Notes: generated by a model from the sequence alone, not told the origin. Shown: positions 9,276 through 19,524, counted from the stretch's first letter. The stretch is 64,000 bases of DNA from Burkholderia pyrrocinia (GCF_001028665.1 NZ_CP011504.1:1178001-1242000), one strand, 5' to 3'. Translations and numbers: made by a program.

Positions 9276-9917
9276 ATGAAGCTTTTCTACTACCCCAGCA
9301 ACGCAAGCATGGCGCCGCACTTCGTGCTCGAAGAAATCGGCAAGCCGTTCGAGCTTGCATTCGTCGACCGCTCCCACGATCAGCACAAGTCGCCGGACTA
9401 CCTCGCGCTCAATCCGAACGGACTCATCCCGGTGCTGGTCGATGGCGACCTCGTGCTGTACGAAACCGCCGCCATTTGCCTGCATCTCGCCGATACGCAC
9501 CCGGAGCAGCGGCTTGCCCCGGCGCTCGGCACACCCGAGCGCGCGCAGTTCTACAAATGGCTGATGTGGCTCACCAACACGCTCCAGGCGACGCTGATCG
9601 CGTATTTTTATCCGGAGCGCTGGGTCGATGCGGGCAATACGTCGGGCGCCGCGCAGGTGAAGGCGCACGCGGAGGCGAAAATCGGCACGCTGCTGGATCA
9701 GCTCGAAGCCCAGCTCGATGTGAGCGGCGGCCCCTGGCTGCTCGGCGCGCACTACACGGTGCTCGATCCGTATGCGCTGATGCTGTGCCGCTGGACCCGC
9801 GGCTTTGCCGAGCCGCGGCAACGGCCGCGGCTCGGCGGTTATCTGCAGCAGGTTCTCGCGCGCCCGGCCATCCAGCGGGCGTTGCAGACCGAAGGGCTCG
9901 CGTCGCCGTGGGTGTAA
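9276..9917 (+). CDS. Glutathione S-transferase family protein
   Basis: This 213-residue cytosolic GST has an N-terminal thioredoxin-like domain (MKLFYYPSNASMAPHFVLEEIGKPFE) with the LIPVLVDGD cis-proline turn and the glutathione-contacting ETAAICLHLAD motif. A helical C-terminal domain contains the conserved LDPYALML segment. The start at 9276 is chosen by alignment of the first beta strand; the upstream in-frame extension overlaps the OsmC-like gene. It is probably cotranscribed with that gene. The electrophilic substrate cannot be read from sequence. Confidence 0.88.
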   Translation: MKLFYYPSNASMAPHFVLEEIGKPFELAFVDRSHDQHKSPDYLALNPNGLIPVLVDGDLVLYETAAICLHLADTHPEQRLAPALGTPERAQFYKWLMWLTNTLQATLIAYFYPERWVDAGNTSGAAQVKAHAEAKIGTLLDQLEAQLDVSGGPWLLGAHYTVLDPYALMLCRWTRGFAEPRQRPRLGGYLQQVLARPAIQRALQTEGLASPWV

Positions 9918-10126
9918 CCGGACTGCACGTTCAAAGCCGTAAGCGGGCCCTTCAAAGAGTGCGAGGTCAGCGCGGAACGAGACAGGAAGGATAATTTTGC
10001 ACTGGGTGCAAAGTTATACCGTTGCCTACTGAACCGCAGGGATGCAGCCTCGCGATCGCGATTCAGGTTGTGAGTTCCGCGATGCGAGGGGGATTGGCGA
10101 CTTTACATAAATCTCGAAAGGCTCTT

Positions 10127-10142
10127 GTGCGATTAATCGCAC
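10127..10142. promoter_or_regulatory. Perfect 16-bp palindrome upstream of bcpA
   Basis: GTGCGATTAATCGCAC is a perfect palindrome about 260 bp before the exoprotein start codon, in a stretch without genes. Its size and symmetry suit a dimeric regulator. The regulator is not evident in the window. Confidence 0.5.
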
Positions 10143-10325
10143 GTCGAAACGTTCAACCGTGAACAAAATTCGTGCGTAACAGGTAGGCACACGACAGACG
10201 CGAGAAGTCGATCTGGTTTGTTTCCGGTATGCCTTAGGAACTCGATCAGAGATGCGCGAGCGCACGTCAATTGAACGAATCTGAAATTTGAAATTTGTGG
10301 TTTCCCCTCAACAGCTTGGCAATTT

Positions 10326-10354
10326 TTGACAGTCATTTTTCGGTGTTTCAGTAA
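10326..10354 (+). promoter_or_regulatory. Possible sigma-70 promoter of bcpA
   Basis: A consensus TTGACA -35 box at 10326-10331 is followed after 17 bases by CAGTAA, a weak -10 candidate, 48 bp before the bcpA start. TAAGCT three bases later is an alternative -10. The call rests on the strong -35 box and the local A/T richness. Confidence 0.4.
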
Positions 10355-10401
10355 GCTCGCGTCCAATAACCAACGAATGGACGCGGGCCGCGTCGACGAG
10401 A

Positions 10402-13400
10402 ATGAACAAGAATACGCACCGCCTGGTGTATTCCAGGCTTCGGGGTATGGTGGTCGCCGTCGCGGAGACGGCGACGGCTGAGGGGAAATCGGCAACGGGT
10501 GAGAGGCGTGCGCGGCGGCGTTCATCGGCGTCGGGCACGCGCGCCGTTGCGTTGGGCGTCGCGGTGCTCGGCGTGCTACCCGCCCTGTCCGGTGCGCAGA
10601 TCGTCCCGACGCCGGGTACCAGCACGCAGGTGATCCAGACGCCGAACGGCTTGCCTCAAGTCAACGTGGCGCGTCCGTCGAGCGCAGGTGTCTCGGTCAA
10701 CACCTACAACCAGTTTGATGTACAGAAGGCTGGGGCGATCCTGAACAACTCGGCGACGATGGTTCAGACCCAGCAAGCGGGCTGGATCAACGGCAACCCG
10801 AATTACGGAGCCGGACAGGCCGCGCGGATCATCGTCAATCAGGTCAACAGCCCGAACCCGTCACAAATCCGCGGCACAGTCGAGATAGCAGGCGCCCGTG
10901 CAGAACTCGTCCTGGCTAACCCGTCCGGGATTTTTGTCGACGGCGGCGGCTTTCTCAATACCAGTCGCGCGACCCTGACAACCGGCGTGCCGTTCTATGG
11001 TGCCGATGGGTCGCTTGCCGGCTACAACGTTAACCGCGGCCTCGTGACCGTCGCTGGCGCGGGCCTGAATGCAGCCAATATCGATCAGGTCGATCTGATT
11101 GCACGAGCGGTGCAGGTGAACGCGGCGGTCTATGCGAAGAATCTGAACGTGATCGCCGGCGCGAGCCAGGTCAACCACGACACGCTTGCCGCGACGCCGA
11201 TCGCTGGCGACGGCCCCGCGCCGTCGGTTGCAATCGACGTGAGTCAGTTGGGCGGCATGTATAGCAATCGGATCTTCCTCGCTGCGAATGAGAACGGCGT
11301 GGGGGTGGCCAACGCCGGTACGATCGCGGCGCAGGCGGGCGATTTGACGCTGCAGTCGAACGGCCGGCTCGTGCTCACGGGCAGGACGACAGCGAGCGGC
11401 AACCTGGCGCTGTCGGCCGCAGGCGGCATCCAGAACAGCGGCACGACGTACGCGCAGCAATCGCTGTCGGCCAGCACAAGCGCCGATCTCACGAACAGCG
11501 GGACGCTCGCGGCGCAGCAGAATACAACAGTGAATGCCGGCAGTGTCAATTCGACCGGCACGCTCGGCGCGGGCGTGAACGACGACGGTTCGGTAGGCCA
11601 TGGCGGCGATCTGAACTTGGCAGTCTCAGGCCAACTGAGCGCAACCGGCAAGAATGTCGCGGGCGGCAATGCGTCGCTGACCGGTGGTAGCGTGAATCTC
11701 GCCAGCAGCACGACGGCCGCAAACGGCAATCTGTCGCTGAACGCGACGGCCGGCGACATGAATCTCGCGAACGCGACGACGAGCGCGCAAGGCGCAGTCT
11801 CTGCGAACGCTTCGGGCACGGTGATCAACGACCACGGCAGCCTGTCGAGCGGCGGCAGCACGACGCTGACCGGTGGTGCCCTCTCGAACCAGAGCGGCAA
11901 GGTCTCGTCGCAGGGGCCGCTGTCGGTGAATGTCGCCAACCAGATCGCTAACCAGTCTGGCGAGATGGTGTCCGAGAGCACGGCGGACGTGCACGGCGGC
12001 GCCATCGCGAACAACCAGGGCACCCTCCAAAGCGCGGCCGGCATGAAGGTGGCCGGTGCGTCGCTGGATAACACGGCAGGACGGATTACGTCGCTCAACG
12101 GCGACGGCCTGTCGGTGACGACGAGCGGCCAATTGACCAACGCCGCGGGCACGACCGCGAACGGCGCGCAAGGCGGTGTCATCGGCGGCAACGGTGATGT
12201 GTCGGTCCAGGGCGCAAACGTTGTCAACCGCGGCGCGATCACATCCAACACGAATCTGCATGTCGCGGGCCAGTCGGTCGACAACGGCAGCGGCACCCTG
12301 CAGGCCGCGCAGAACGTCGCGGTCGATGCCGGTGCACGCCTCACGAACAACGGCGGCGCGATTGCCGGTCAGACGGCAACCGTCAGCGCAACGACGCTCG
12401 ACAACAGCGCCGGCACAGTGCAGGCCGGCCAGGTATCGTTGAACGCGACCGACCTCGTGAACCACGGCGGCACGATCACGCAGACCGGGACTGGCCCGAT
12501 GGCCGTCAATGTGTCGCGCACGCTCGACAATTCCAATGGCGGCACGCTGCAAACCAACAGTACCGACCTGACGCTCGCCCCGGCAGTGCTTGTTAACGAC
12601 GGCGGCACGATTACACATGCAGGCACCGGCACGCTGACGCTCGGCAGCGGCGCAGGTTCGGTGTCGAACGTGGGCGGTGCGATTGCGAGCAACGGGCGCG
12701 TCGTCGCGCAAACCGGCACGCTGAACAACACGTCGGGCTCGATCAATGCGCAGACCGGACTGACGGCAACCGTCGGCGGCACGCTGAACAACGCGAACGG
12801 CAAGCTGCTGTCGAATACGGATCTGAGCGTCACCAGCGGCACGCTGACGAACGACGGTGGGCAAATCGGCGCAGGCACGAACGCGACAATCCACACAGGC
12901 TCGATGACGAATCAGGGCGGTTCGATCGTCGCGCCGAACCTGTCGGTCACAGCCGACTCGACGCTCGACAACAGCGGCGGCAAGCTCGAGGCCAATCAGC
13001 TTGCGCTGACGGCCGCCAACCTCGTCAACCACGGCGGCACGATCACGCAGTATGGGTCGTCAGCGATGGGCATGAATGTCAGCGGCACGCTCGACAACTC
13101 GGCCGCTGGCGTGATCCAGACGAACAGCACGGATCTGACGCTCACGCCAGCTGAGCTGAACAACGCAGGCGGCACCATCACACATGCCGGCACGGGCACG
13201 CTGACGATCGCGCCGGGTAATGGCGCCAGCGCGCTGAACAACGCATCAGGCACCATCGTGATGAAGGGACAAGCCATCGTCAACGCGGCCACCTGGAACA
13301 ACGCGAGCGGTATCCTCGCTGCGCAGCGCGGCATCAACGCCACGATTGCGGGCGACGTGAACAACGCACAGGGCCTGCTTCGTTCGGATGGGTCGCTGTC

Positions 13401-16400
13401 ATTGAAGAACGGCGGCGCGTTGTCGAACCGAGGCGGCCACGTCCAGGCCGGGCAATCGGCTGCGGGCGACACCAGCACGCTCGACATTCAATCGGCCTCG
13501 ATCGACAACGCGGACGGCGCCATTGTCGACCTCGGTGCGGGCAAGATGACGGTGCAAGGCGGTAGCCAGATCTCGAACAGCCGTGCCGGTGGTGTGTCGG
13601 GTATGGGGGCCATCACCGGTAACGGCGACGTGACGGTTGGTGCCGCGTCGATCAGCAACACGCAGGGTGGTCAGCTCAGCGGTGCATCGCTGCATGTCCG
13701 GGGGAACACCCTCGACAACAGTGGCGGCACCATCGGCAACGTCACGAATTCGAAGGGCGACGTGAACGTCACTACGACCGGCGCGATCACGAACACGAAC
13801 GGTCAGATCAGCTCGACGCACGATCTGTCGGTCGCGGCGGCCACGCTGCAAGGCGGCGGCACATATAGCGCGACGCATGACGCCAACGTGAACCTGCAGG
13901 GCGATTACACGGCGGCATCCGACACGCAGTTCAACGTCGGTCACGATCTCGCCTTCACGTTGCCCGGCACCTTTACGAACAACGCGAACCTGCAATCGGT
14001 CAACAACCTGAGCGTCAACGCGGGCAACATCGTCAACGCGGGCGCCTTGACGGCCGGCGGCTTGCTGCGGACGCAGTCGACCGATTTGACCAACACGGGT
14101 GCGCTGGTCGGCGCCAGCGTATCGCTCAACGCGACGAATACGATTTCGAACCTTGGACCGACCGCTTTGATTGGCGGTTCAGACAGCAACGGTACGCTCG
14201 AGATTCTCGCGCATGACATCGAGAACCGGGAGGATACGACCGCGACTGATTCGATGGCCACGACCGCCATCTTCGGCATGGGCAAGGTCGTGCTGGCAGG
14301 CGGCAAAGACGCGAGCGGCAACTACACGAACGCGGCGCTGGTCAATAACGTGTCTGCCCTGATCCAGTCCGGCGGCGACATGGAGTTGCATGCTGACAAG
14401 GTAACGAGTACGCGCCGCGTGATGAAGACTTCCACCAGCCAGATCGATCCGGCATCGCTCGCGCAGTTCGGCATTCCGATCAGCGGCCGCACGGGTCAGG
14501 TCGGCGTGAAGGATCCGGACAGCATCGGCGGCGTCTACACGGAGCCGCCTCATGGCGGTCAGTGGAACAGCACGTATCAGTTCACGACCTACTATGCGGA
14601 CAGCGCAACGGCGACGACCGTAACGGACATCAGCCCGGCCGCCCAGATCGTGTCGGGTGGCAAGATCGACGCATCTTCGGTCGGTACGCTGCAAAACTAC
14701 TGGAGCAACATCGCGGCGGTCGGCGATGTCAAGATGCCGGCGCGCTACGATGCGGATGGTTGGGCGGCGTCCGGTCAGAAACTGCCGGGTGTGACGGTCT
14801 CGTACTCGGGGCAATATCACTACAACAACTACGATAATTCCGAATATGACTGGAAGCTGCCGTTCGGCAATGCGCCGTTTGTCGGCTCTCGGCCAGGCGG
14901 CTACACGCAGGCGGCGCCGGCCTCGATCAAGGACTACAAGCTGCCGGGCTACAGCTCGACGCTGAGTTCGAACGGCACGATTTCGGGAACGGGTGTCAGC
15001 GTCAACAACTCGGCGGGCAACGCATCGATTCCGTCGCTCGGGCTGCTGCCGGGTCAGTCGGTGCCGGGTCTCACGCCTACGAACCTGAGCGGTAACGCGA
15101 GCGGTGCGAAATCGGGGGCGTCGTCTGTGCACGGTGGTGCGCTCGCGCCGGTCGACCCGATTATCGCCAGTGCGACGGCGCTGAACGTGCTGAACAACCT
15201 CACCATTCCGCAGGGTGGACTGTACAAGCCGACCACGGCGCCAAACGCGAACTACGTGATCGAGACGAATCCGGCGTTCACGAACCAGAAGAATTTCATC
15301 TCGAGCGACTACTTCTTCAGCCAGATCGGCGTCGATCTGACGCATATCCCGAAGCGGCTCGGCGACGGTTTCTATGAGCAGCAGCTCGTGCGCAACGAAG
15401 TCACGTCGTTGACTGGCAAGGCGGTACTCGGGCCGTACGCCGACCTCGAGACGATGTATCAATCGCTGATGGCGGCCGGTGCGAATCTGTCGAAGTCGCT
15501 CGATCTACCGATCGGCGCGAGCCTGTCGGCCGATCAGGTGTCGAGGCTGACCAGCAACGTGGTCATGATGGAAACGCGGGTGGTCGACGGTCAGTCGGTG
15601 CTCGTGCCGGTCGTATATCTCGCGAAGGCCAGCCAGCAGAATATCGATGGCCCGTTGATCAGTGCGACGAACGTCGATTTCCAGAATGCACAGTCGTTCA
15701 CGAACAGCGGCACGATCAAGGCGGACAACACGCTGGCGATCCAGGGCAAGCAGATCGACAACGCATTCGGCGCGCTGCAAAGCGGTGGGCTGATGTCGCT
15801 GAAGACCGAGAACAACATCGACCTGACGTCGGCGAACGTGAAAGCCGGCAGTTTGCAGCTGGACGCCGGAAAGGATCTGATTCTCGACACGGCGACGAAG
15901 ACGAACACGCGTGTGAGCCGCGACGGCGCGACGAGCGTGGTGACCACGCTCGGGCCGACCGCCAAACTTGACGTTGCGGGCGATGCGTCGATCACGACGG
16001 GCGGCAACTTCCAGCAGAACGCGGGCAACCTGTCGGTCGGCGGCAATCTCGGCATGAACGTTGGCGGCAACTGGGATCTCGGCGCGGTGCAGACGGGCGA
16101 GCACAAGATCGTGCAGCGGGCGAACGGTGTGTCCAACACCGACATCAACAAGGTCACCGGCGGCTCGGTGACGGTCGGTGGGCAATCGATTATCGGTGTT
16201 GGCGGCGACATTACCGCGAAGGGCGCGCAGATCGATCTCGGGCAAGGTGGGACGCTTGCAGCCAAGGGCAACGTGACGCTCGGCGCGGCGAGCGCGACGT
16301 CGACCGTGAACAGCAACAGTTCCGGCAGCGATAGCCATGGCAGCTACGCGGAAACACTGCACACGTCGGATCAAGCACTGACCGGCACGACGCTCAAGGG

Positions 16401-19400
16401 CGGCGACACGGTCAACATCGTGTCGGGCAAGGACATTACGCTCTCCGGCAGCGCGATCAGTCTCGATAAGGGCAACGCGAACCTGCTGGCGGCCGGCGAT
16501 GTGAACATCGGCGCGGCAACCGAGACACACGAGCTGAACTCGCACGAAACGCATAGCCATAGCAACGTGGTGAGCGGCGCGAAGATCGCAAGCGGGATCG
16601 ACCAGACCATGACGTTGAATCAGGGCAGTCTGGTGTCAGCGGACGGCGTGAATATCGTCAGCGGGAAGGACGTCAATGTTCAGGGTAGCACCATCGTCGG
16701 AACGAACGACGTGACACTCACGGCAGCACGCAACGTGACGGTTACGACGTCGCAGGATACCTTGCAGTCGTCGAGCTACTACGACAAGAAGGAATCGGGG
16801 TTGATGTCGGGGGGCGGCCTGTCGGTGTCGGTTGGCAGCAGTTCGCTGAAGACGACCAGTCTGTCGACCGAGGTGTCGAACAACGGCAGCACGATCGGTT
16901 CGCTGAAGGGCAACGTCAGCATTACTGCTGGAAACGACCTGCACGTGACGGGAAGCGACTTGATCGCAGCGAAGAATCTCAGCGGTACAGGCGCGAACGT
17001 GACGATCGATGCTGCGCAGGACACGCGTCACCGCGGCGAGACGCAGGAAGTGTCGAAGAGCGGCCTGACACTGGCATTGAAGGCACCGGTAATCGATGCG
17101 GTGTCGAACGCGGTGGATCAGTCGCGCGCGTCCAGCAGTAGCCAGGATGGTCGCGCGGCAGCGCTGCACGGAATGGCCGCGGCGAGCGCGGCGTGGGATG
17201 CGAACATGGCGGCCGGCGATCTGGTCAGGACGCTGGGAGCGGGTGAGACACCTCAGTTCAAGGTTGAAGTCAGTGTCGGCAGCAGCCACAGCAACAGCGC
17301 ATTCACCGAGAACAGCGTGACGAATCGAGGCTCGAACGTGAATGCAGGCGGGACGGTGGCGTTTGCGGCGACCGGCAACGGTCAGTCGGGCAGCGGCAAT
17401 GTGACGATCGCCGGCTCGAACGTGAACGCAAACGACGTGATATTGGCAGCGAAGAATCAGGTCAATATCATCAATACGACGGATACCGATTCGACGCGCA
17501 GCACGAATGAATCGAAGAGCGCGAGTGTGGGCGTATCGGTCGGCACGGGCGGCTTCGGTATCTCGGCGGCGATGTCGAAAGCTAACGGCGACGGCAACAG
17601 CGATCTGGCCACGCAGAACAACAGCCATGTGAACGCGGCAAACAGTGTGACGATCATCTCGGGCGGCGATACGAACATCATCGGCTCGAACGTGAAGGGC
17701 AATCAGGTGAACGCCGATGTGGGCGGGAACCTGAACATCGAGAGTGTGCAGGACACGTTGTCGAGTGCGGCACATCAGTCGAGTTCGGGCGGCGGTTTCA
17801 GCGTCAGCCAGGGTGGTGCGAGTGCGAACTTCAGCCAGAGCAAGGGCAATGCCTCGGGCAGTTATGCTGGTGTCAACGAGCAAGCCGGGATTCATGCGGG
17901 CGACGGTGGCTTCAATATCAACGTCACTGGCAATACCGACCTGAAAGGCGGGCTGATCGCGAGCGACGCGGATGCGTCGAAGAACTCGCTGACGACGGGT
18001 TCGCTGTCCTTCTCGGACATCCGGAACCAGTCGCACTACGACGCGAGCTCGAGCGGCTTCAGCGCGGGCGCGACGACCGGCGACGGCGGGATGAATTACA
18101 GCACGCACGGCAGCACGTCGGGCAAGAATGCGGGGGGCGCCGCGCCCATGCTTGGCCAGAACGACAGCGGCAGTGATAGCGCGACGACGAAGAGCGGCGT
18201 CAGCACGGGGGCGGTCACGATCACGGATTCGGCGAACCAGACGCAGGACGTGGCGAGCTTGAACCGCGACACGACGAATACGAACGGTACGGTCGCCAAA
18301 CTCCCCGACATGCAGAATCTGTTGAGCAATCAAGCGGACATGATGGCTGCGGCCAGCGCGGCTGGTGAAGCGGTGTCGCGCCGGATTGGGGACTATGCAG
18401 ACAAGATGATGAAAGATGCCGCGGCGAATGGCGACCAGGCAGGCGTCGACGCATGGAAGGAAGGCGGAGCGAACCGGGCGCTGATGCAAGGCGCCGGCGC
18501 GGCGCTGGTAACGGGGTTGGCGGGCGGCAATGCGGTAGGTGGCGCAGCCGGTGCGGCGATTGCGTCGATCGCGTCGGGCAAGCTGAACGAACTGAGTAGC
18601 GCGATCGCAGGCAGCGATCCGACCGGTAACGCCAATATGAATCAGGCGCTGGGTAATATCGTGGTGAACGCGCTCGCGACGGGGGCTGGAGCGGCAGTGG
18701 GCGGGGAATCGGGGGCGTTCTCGGGGTACAACGTTGACCGGTTCAATCGGCAGTTGCATCCGGACGAAAAGAAGGCTATTCAAGATAAGGCAAACGGCGA
18801 CAAAGATGAGGAAAAACGTCTTACGCGTGCCGCGTGTTATGCCGTGAAATGCTGGGCGGAATATCCCGCTGGTAGCGATGAACGAACAAAGAATTTTGTG
18901 AGCGAAGTTGAGGTGGCATCACTCACAAAGGAACTCGACTGGGTGAACCAACAGAAGAGTTCTGGTCTATTCGAATATACCGCTTTGCAGAAAGGTGGAG
19001 ACGCCATCAAGAACGATCCAGTCGGAGTGGCAAAGGATGCTGTCAAAGTGGCCCTCGGCAGTGTAACGACAAAAACCGGGGTAGGGTTCTGCACGACTGG
19101 CCTTGGATGCGCGGCTGGCGTTCCGATGATCGTATTTGGAACAAGTGAAATCGCCGAAGGCGCTGACGGCCTGTATAACCGATACAATGGAATTAATGTA
19201 CCCGGAACAAACGCTCTTCGCGATCAGTTTAATCAAACATTATCCGGATATTGGGGTCCCATCGCATACGATGGGTTGAGTCTGGCTGCATCTCTTGCAG
19301 CTCTTTACGCACCGGTTCCGCTAAAAATGGGAGTCGCGGATGGGTTGAATCGTCCAAATTCAATATTCGGAGTGATGGTCCCTAGAATTAACAACAAAAC

Positions 19401-19524
19401 ATTGATCCCATTTGTAAATCAAGCGCTGCCATACGGGGCGACGCAAGGAATGTTATTATTCGGTGTCGGCGCAAAAGGTATGAGCGTCATAAACGATATC
19501 CAAGGATCAGGAGGTAAAAAGTGA
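10402..19524 (+). CDS. bcpA: Two-partner-secreted CDI exoprotein BcpA/CdiA (3040 aa)
   Basis: This is a giant contact-dependent inhibition exoprotein of the filamentous haemagglutinin class. The N-terminus MNKNTHRLVYSRLRGMVVAVAE is an extended signal peptide (ESPR). A TPS secretion domain follows (about residues 70-320, with the NPNYGAG and ANPSGIFVDG motifs). Residues about 320-2700 are FHA-type beta-helix repeats rich in N-N-G-G turns. A Burkholderia-type junction (S2774 GYN ... NRQLHPDEKKAI) and a Cys-containing entry segment (AACYAVKCWAEY) precede a roughly 185-residue C-terminal tip. The tip has hydrophobic stretches (TGVGFCTTGLGCAAGVPMIV, YDGLSLAASLAALYAP) and no obvious nuclease motif. 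Codon use turns AT-rich from about 18780. The stop overlaps the GTG start of the immunity candidate. Confidence 0.93.
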   Translation: MNKNTHRLVYSRLRGMVVAVAETATAEGKSATGERRARRRSSASGTRAVALGVAVLGVLPALSGAQIVPTPGTSTQVIQTPNGLPQVNVARPSSAGVSVNTYNQFDVQKAGAILNNSATMVQTQQAGWINGNPNYGAGQAARIIVNQVNSPNPSQIRGTVEIAGARAELVLANPSGIFVDGGGFLNTSRATLTTGVPFYGADGSLAGYNVNRGLVTVAGAGLNAANIDQVDLIARAVQVNAAVYAKNLNVIAGASQVNHDTLAATPIAGDGPAPSVAIDVSQLGGMYSNRIFLAANENGVGVANAGTIAAQAGDLTLQSNGRLVLTGRTTASGNLALSAAGGIQNSGTTYAQQSLSASTSADLTNSGTLAAQQNTTVNAGSVNSTGTLGAGVNDDGSVGHGGDLNLAVSGQLSATGKNVAGGNASLTGGSVNLASSTTAANGNLSLNATAGDMNLANATTSAQGAVSANASGTVINDHGSLSSGGSTTLTGGALSNQSGKVSSQGPLSVNVANQIANQSGEMVSESTADVHGGAIANNQGTLQSAAGMKVAGASLDNTAGRITSLNGDGLSVTTSGQLTNAAGTTANGAQGGVIGGNGDVSVQGANVVNRGAITSNTNLHVAGQSVDNGSGTLQAAQNVAVDAGARLTNNGGAIAGQTATVSATTLDNSAGTVQAGQVSLNATDLVNHGGTITQTGTGPMAVNVSRTLDNSNGGTLQTNSTDLTLAPAVLVNDGGTITHAGTGTLTLGSGAGSVSNVGGAIASNGRVVAQTGTLNNTSGSINAQTGLTATVGGTLNNANGKLLSNTDLSVTSGTLTNDGGQIGAGTNATIHTGSMTNQGGSIVAPNLSVTADSTLDNSGGKLEANQLALTAANLVNHGGTITQYGSSAMGMNVSGTLDNSAAGVIQTNSTDLTLTPAELNNAGGTITHAGTGTLTIAPGNGASALNNASGTIVMKGQAIVNAATWNNASGILAAQRGINATIAGDVNNAQGLLRSDGSLSLKNGGALSNRGGHVQAGQSAAGDTSTLDIQSASIDNADGAIVDLGAGKMTVQGGSQISNSRAGGVSGMGAITGNGDVTVGAASISNTQGGQLSGASLHVRGNTLDNSGGTIGNVTNSKGDVNVTTTGAITNTNGQISSTHDLSVAAATLQGGGTYSATHDANVNLQGDYTAASDTQFNVGHDLAFTLPGTFTNNANLQSVNNLSVNAGNIVNAGALTAGGLLRTQSTDLTNTGALVGASVSLNATNTISNLGPTALIGGSDSNGTLEILAHDIENREDTTATDSMATTAIFGMGKVVLAGGKDASGNYTNAALVNNVSALIQSGGDMELHADKVTSTRRVMKTSTSQIDPASLAQFGIPISGRTGQVGVKDPDSIGGVYTEPPHGGQWNSTYQFTTYYADSATATTVTDISPAAQIVSGGKIDASSVGTLQNYWSNIAAVGDVKMPARYDADGWAASGQKLPGVTVSYSGQYHYNNYDNSEYDWKLPFGNAPFVGSRPGGYTQAAPASIKDYKLPGYSSTLSSNGTISGTGVSVNNSAGNASIPSLGLLPGQSVPGLTPTNLSGNASGAKSGASSVHGGALAPVDPIIASATALNVLNNLTIPQGGLYKPTTAPNANYVIETNPAFTNQKNFISSDYFFSQIGVDLTHIPKRLGDGFYEQQLVRNEVTSLTGKAVLGPYADLETMYQSLMAAGANLSKSLDLPIGASLSADQVSRLTSNVVMMETRVVDGQSVLVPVVYLAKASQQNIDGPLISATNVDFQNAQSFTNSGTIKADNTLAIQGKQIDNAFGALQSGGLMSLKTENNIDLTSANVKAGSLQLDAGKDLILDTATKTNTRVSRDGATSVVTTLGPTAKLDVAGDASITTGGNFQQNAGNLSVGGNLGMNVGGNWDLGAVQTGEHKIVQRANGVSNTDINKVTGGSVTVGGQSIIGVGGDITAKGAQIDLGQGGTLAAKGNVTLGAASATSTVNSNSSGSDSHGSYAETLHTSDQALTGTTLKGGDTVNIVSGKDITLSGSAISLDKGNANLLAAGDVNIGAATETHELNSHETHSHSNVVSGAKIASGIDQTMTLNQGSLVSADGVNIVSGKDVNVQGSTIVGTNDVTLTAARNVTVTTSQDTLQSSSYYDKKESGLMSGGGLSVSVGSSSLKTTSLSTEVSNNGSTIGSLKGNVSITAGNDLHVTGSDLIAAKNLSGTGANVTIDAAQDTRHRGETQEVSKSGLTLALKAPVIDAVSNAVDQSRASSSSQDGRAAALHGMAAASAAWDANMAAGDLVRTLGAGETPQFKVEVSVGSSHSNSAFTENSVTNRGSNVNAGGTVAFAATGNGQSGSGNVTIAGSNVNANDVILAAKNQVNIINTTDTDSTRSTNESKSASVGVSVGTGGFGISAAMSKANGDGNSDLATQNNSHVNAANSVTIISGGDTNIIGSNVKGNQVNADVGGNLNIESVQDTLSSAAHQSSSGGGFSVSQGGASANFSQSKGNASGSYAGVNEQAGIHAGDGGFNINVTGNTDLKGGLIASDADASKNSLTTGSLSFSDIRNQSHYDASSSGFSAGATTGDGGMNYSTHGSTSGKNAGGAAPMLGQNDSGSDSATTKSGVSTGAVTITDSANQTQDVASLNRDTTNTNGTVAKLPDMQNLLSNQADMMAAASAAGEAVSRRIGDYADKMMKDAAANGDQAGVDAWKEGGANRALMQGAGAALVTGLAGGNAVGGAAGAAIASIASGKLNELSSAIAGSDPTGNANMNQALGNIVVNALATGAGAAVGGESGAFSGYNVDRFNRQLHPDEKKAIQDKANGDKDEEKRLTRAACYAVKCWAEYPAGSDERTKNFVSEVEVASLTKELDWVNQQKSSGLFEYTALQKGGDAIKNDPVGVAKDAVKVALGSVTTKTGVGFCTTGLGCAAGVPMIVFGTSEIAEGADGLYNRYNGINVPGTNALRDQFNQTLSGYWGPIAYDGLSLAASLAALYAPVPLKMGVADGLNRPNSIFGVMVPRINNKTLIPFVNQALPYGATQGMLLFGVGAKGMSVINDIQGSGGKK
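12454..13207 (+). repeat. Imperfect duplication with 567-bp offset inside bcpA
   Basis: Two segments of the FHA repeat region match closely in DNA and protein, for example LVNHGGTITQ at 12454 and 13021 and TNSTDLTL near 12562 and 13129. Both anchors are offset by exactly 567 bp (189 codons). The matching units span about 12454-12640 and 13021-13207. This suggests internal duplication of a beta-helix module and is a possible site of recombination or length variation. Confidence 0.7.
18730..19524 (+). other. Exchangeable C-terminal toxin module of BcpA
   Basis: From N2777 the exoprotein leaves the conserved shaft. A short conserved junction and a Cys-bearing entry segment (about residues 2777-2850) are followed by a tip of about 185 residues. 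From about 18780 the DNA is clearly AT-richer (codons such as aaa, att, aat, tta) than the upstream shaft, as expected for a transferred toxin cassette. Two hydrophobic stretches separated by polar loops suggest insertion into a membrane. The GTSEIAEGADGLYNRYNG segment loosely recalls DUF4225 proteins, but I could not test this. Confidence 0.65.

Larger units (their letters stand above)
9918..10401. other. Long AT-rich control region upstream of bcpA
   Basis: There is no convincing gene in these 484 bases. The stretch is richer in A/T than its surroundings. It holds an inverted repeat TTTGCAC-TGG-GTGCAAA (9996-10012), a perfect 16-bp palindrome (10127-10142) and a TTGACA box (10326-10331) before the bcpA start. 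It is best read as the promoter and operator region of the CDI locus. Confidence 0.6.

Noticed and set aside
10402..19524. A CRISPR array or tandem DNA repeat in the bcpA shaft
   Set aside because: Repetition is at protein level with variable unit length and remains in one coding frame. There are no identical repeats with regular spacers.
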